From Basidiobolus meristosporus CBS 931.73 (lineage: Eukaryota; Basidiobolomycota; Basidiobolomycetes; Basidiobolales; Basidiobolaceae), in NCBI GenBank assembly GCA_002104905.1, contig MCFE01000034.1, forward strand, positions 150,712-214,711: a stretch of DNA of 64,000 bases. Reading direction: 5' to 3'. Shown piece after piece: positions 63,591 to 64,000 of this stretch. How positions within the stretch are numbered: the first letter of the stretch is position 1; the number at the start of each line of letters is the position of its first letter. The notes beneath the pieces were generated by a model. It worked only from the letters and a program-made list of their open reading frames with translations, did not search any database and was not told the DNA's origin. The translations under genes and the position numbers were made by a program.

Positions 63591-64000
63591 TGGACTTTCA
63601 GTTAGGCAAGAAGTCTTACCTAAGGTAAGTTGAGCTTTGAAGATTCTAGAAAGGACTTGAGCGTCTTGGTTGCTGCTAATAGCATTCAAGTAAGAACTGA
63701 TTTGGTGGCAATTGTGCGCTAGGGTTGGAAGCAATAGCACATCTGGGCAACATATATTCATTGAGAATAACTACTGTCAGGCTGCTAGAACTTCCTCCGG
63801 ATCCCAAAGCGCTTTACACTTAGAGCAGGGCAAGAGCAGTCACCAGCATGGACAATGCGTAAATCCCAGAAAGAGAACGCGACGTGGCAAAAAACATTCC
63901 CAAGCCAAGAAGAACAGAAGGGTAGCACTAAATGGGGAAGTACGCATTTTAGGAATGAGGCAGGTGATGGAAACATTGGTTGCAACGCAGAAAGGGCAGC
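63591..64000 (+). CDS. Partial gene at right edge, basic protein, unknown
   Basis: ATG 63591 opens MDFQLGKKSYLR followed by a GTAAGT donor. A second open frame, with a possible CTAG acceptor near 63720, runs to the window end without a stop: VGSNSTSGQHIFIENNYCQA, then SSHQHGQCVNPRKRTRRGKK, HSQAKKNRR and ALNGEVRILGMRQVMETL. The Lys/Arg cluster looks like a nuclear localisation signal. The exact intron is unresolved and the gene is truncated by the window. It follows the tandem array in the same way the 153-aa gene follows the 155-bp array. Confidence 0.4.

Overview
The window reads as nuclear DNA of a filamentous, probably early-diverging (zygomycete-grade) fungus. Fungal signatures are a pentafunctional AROM gene, a Zn2Cys6 transcription factor, SAGA subunit Spt7, Bre1, a Snf2/Sth1-type remodeller and a proteinase-K-like subtilisin. 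Introns are short (mostly 45-90 nt) and frequent. A secreted S1 trypsin, a full NEDD8-E1 subunit, a TUG/UBX protein and a LINE-like ORF1 would fit Basidiobolus, Entomophthoromycotina or Kickxellomycotina. That placement is inference; the sequence alone does not fix the species.

Layout. 0.5-24.9 kb is gene-dense housekeeping sequence: a coiled-coil protein, trypsin (-), cytosolic isoleucyl-tRNA synthetase (-), divergent ULA1/NAE1 (+), AROM (+), an unknown coiled-coil protein (+), a Zn2Cys6 regulator (-) and BRE1 (+). 25.7-35.7 kb holds the 3-methylcrotonyl-CoA carboxylase beta subunit (+), Rab6/Ypt6 (+), a TUG/ASPSCR1-like UBX protein (-) and SPT7 (-). 36.9-44.0 kb holds a secreted subtilisin and a SNF2-family remodeller with QLQ, HSA, ATPase and bromodomain regions. 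44.3-54.9 kb holds a flavin monooxygenase (-), a bZIP factor (+), an arrestin-like adaptor (+), an unknown protein (+), an LAT-type amino-acid permease (-) and a small secreted protein (-).

From about 55 kb the character changes. There is a LINE ORF1-like gene without reverse transcriptase, two further 3'-tail copies ending in a telomere-like CCCCTAACCC, G-rich hairpins, a 3 x 155-bp tandem array, three unfamiliar same-strand genes (153 aa; an RG-rich/coiled-coil protein; a Kelch-SNF2 ATPase fusion), a second tandem array of about 90-bp units, and the start of another gene cut by the window edge. Two of these genes carry in-frame TGA codons (three in all) but end in TAA. This 57.6-64 kb block is the best candidate for an undescribed element.

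Functional links. Bre1 (H2B ubiquitylation), Spt7 (SAGA) and the SNF2 remodeller are all chromatin/transcription genes but are not operonic. ULA1 and IleRS share a 381-bp divergent promoter region. Trypsin, subtilisin, the amino-acid permease and the secreted protein suggest external protein use.

Quality note. At least eight conserved coding regions can be read through only if one base is restored, often at a homopolymer, and they fall in four genes between 26 and 40.3 kb (MCC2, TUG, SPT7, SNF2). Large genes elsewhere (IleRS, AROM, BRE1) are intact. Residual assembly indels are the simplest explanation. Intron positions given here were worked out by hand from splice consensus, phase and family similarity.
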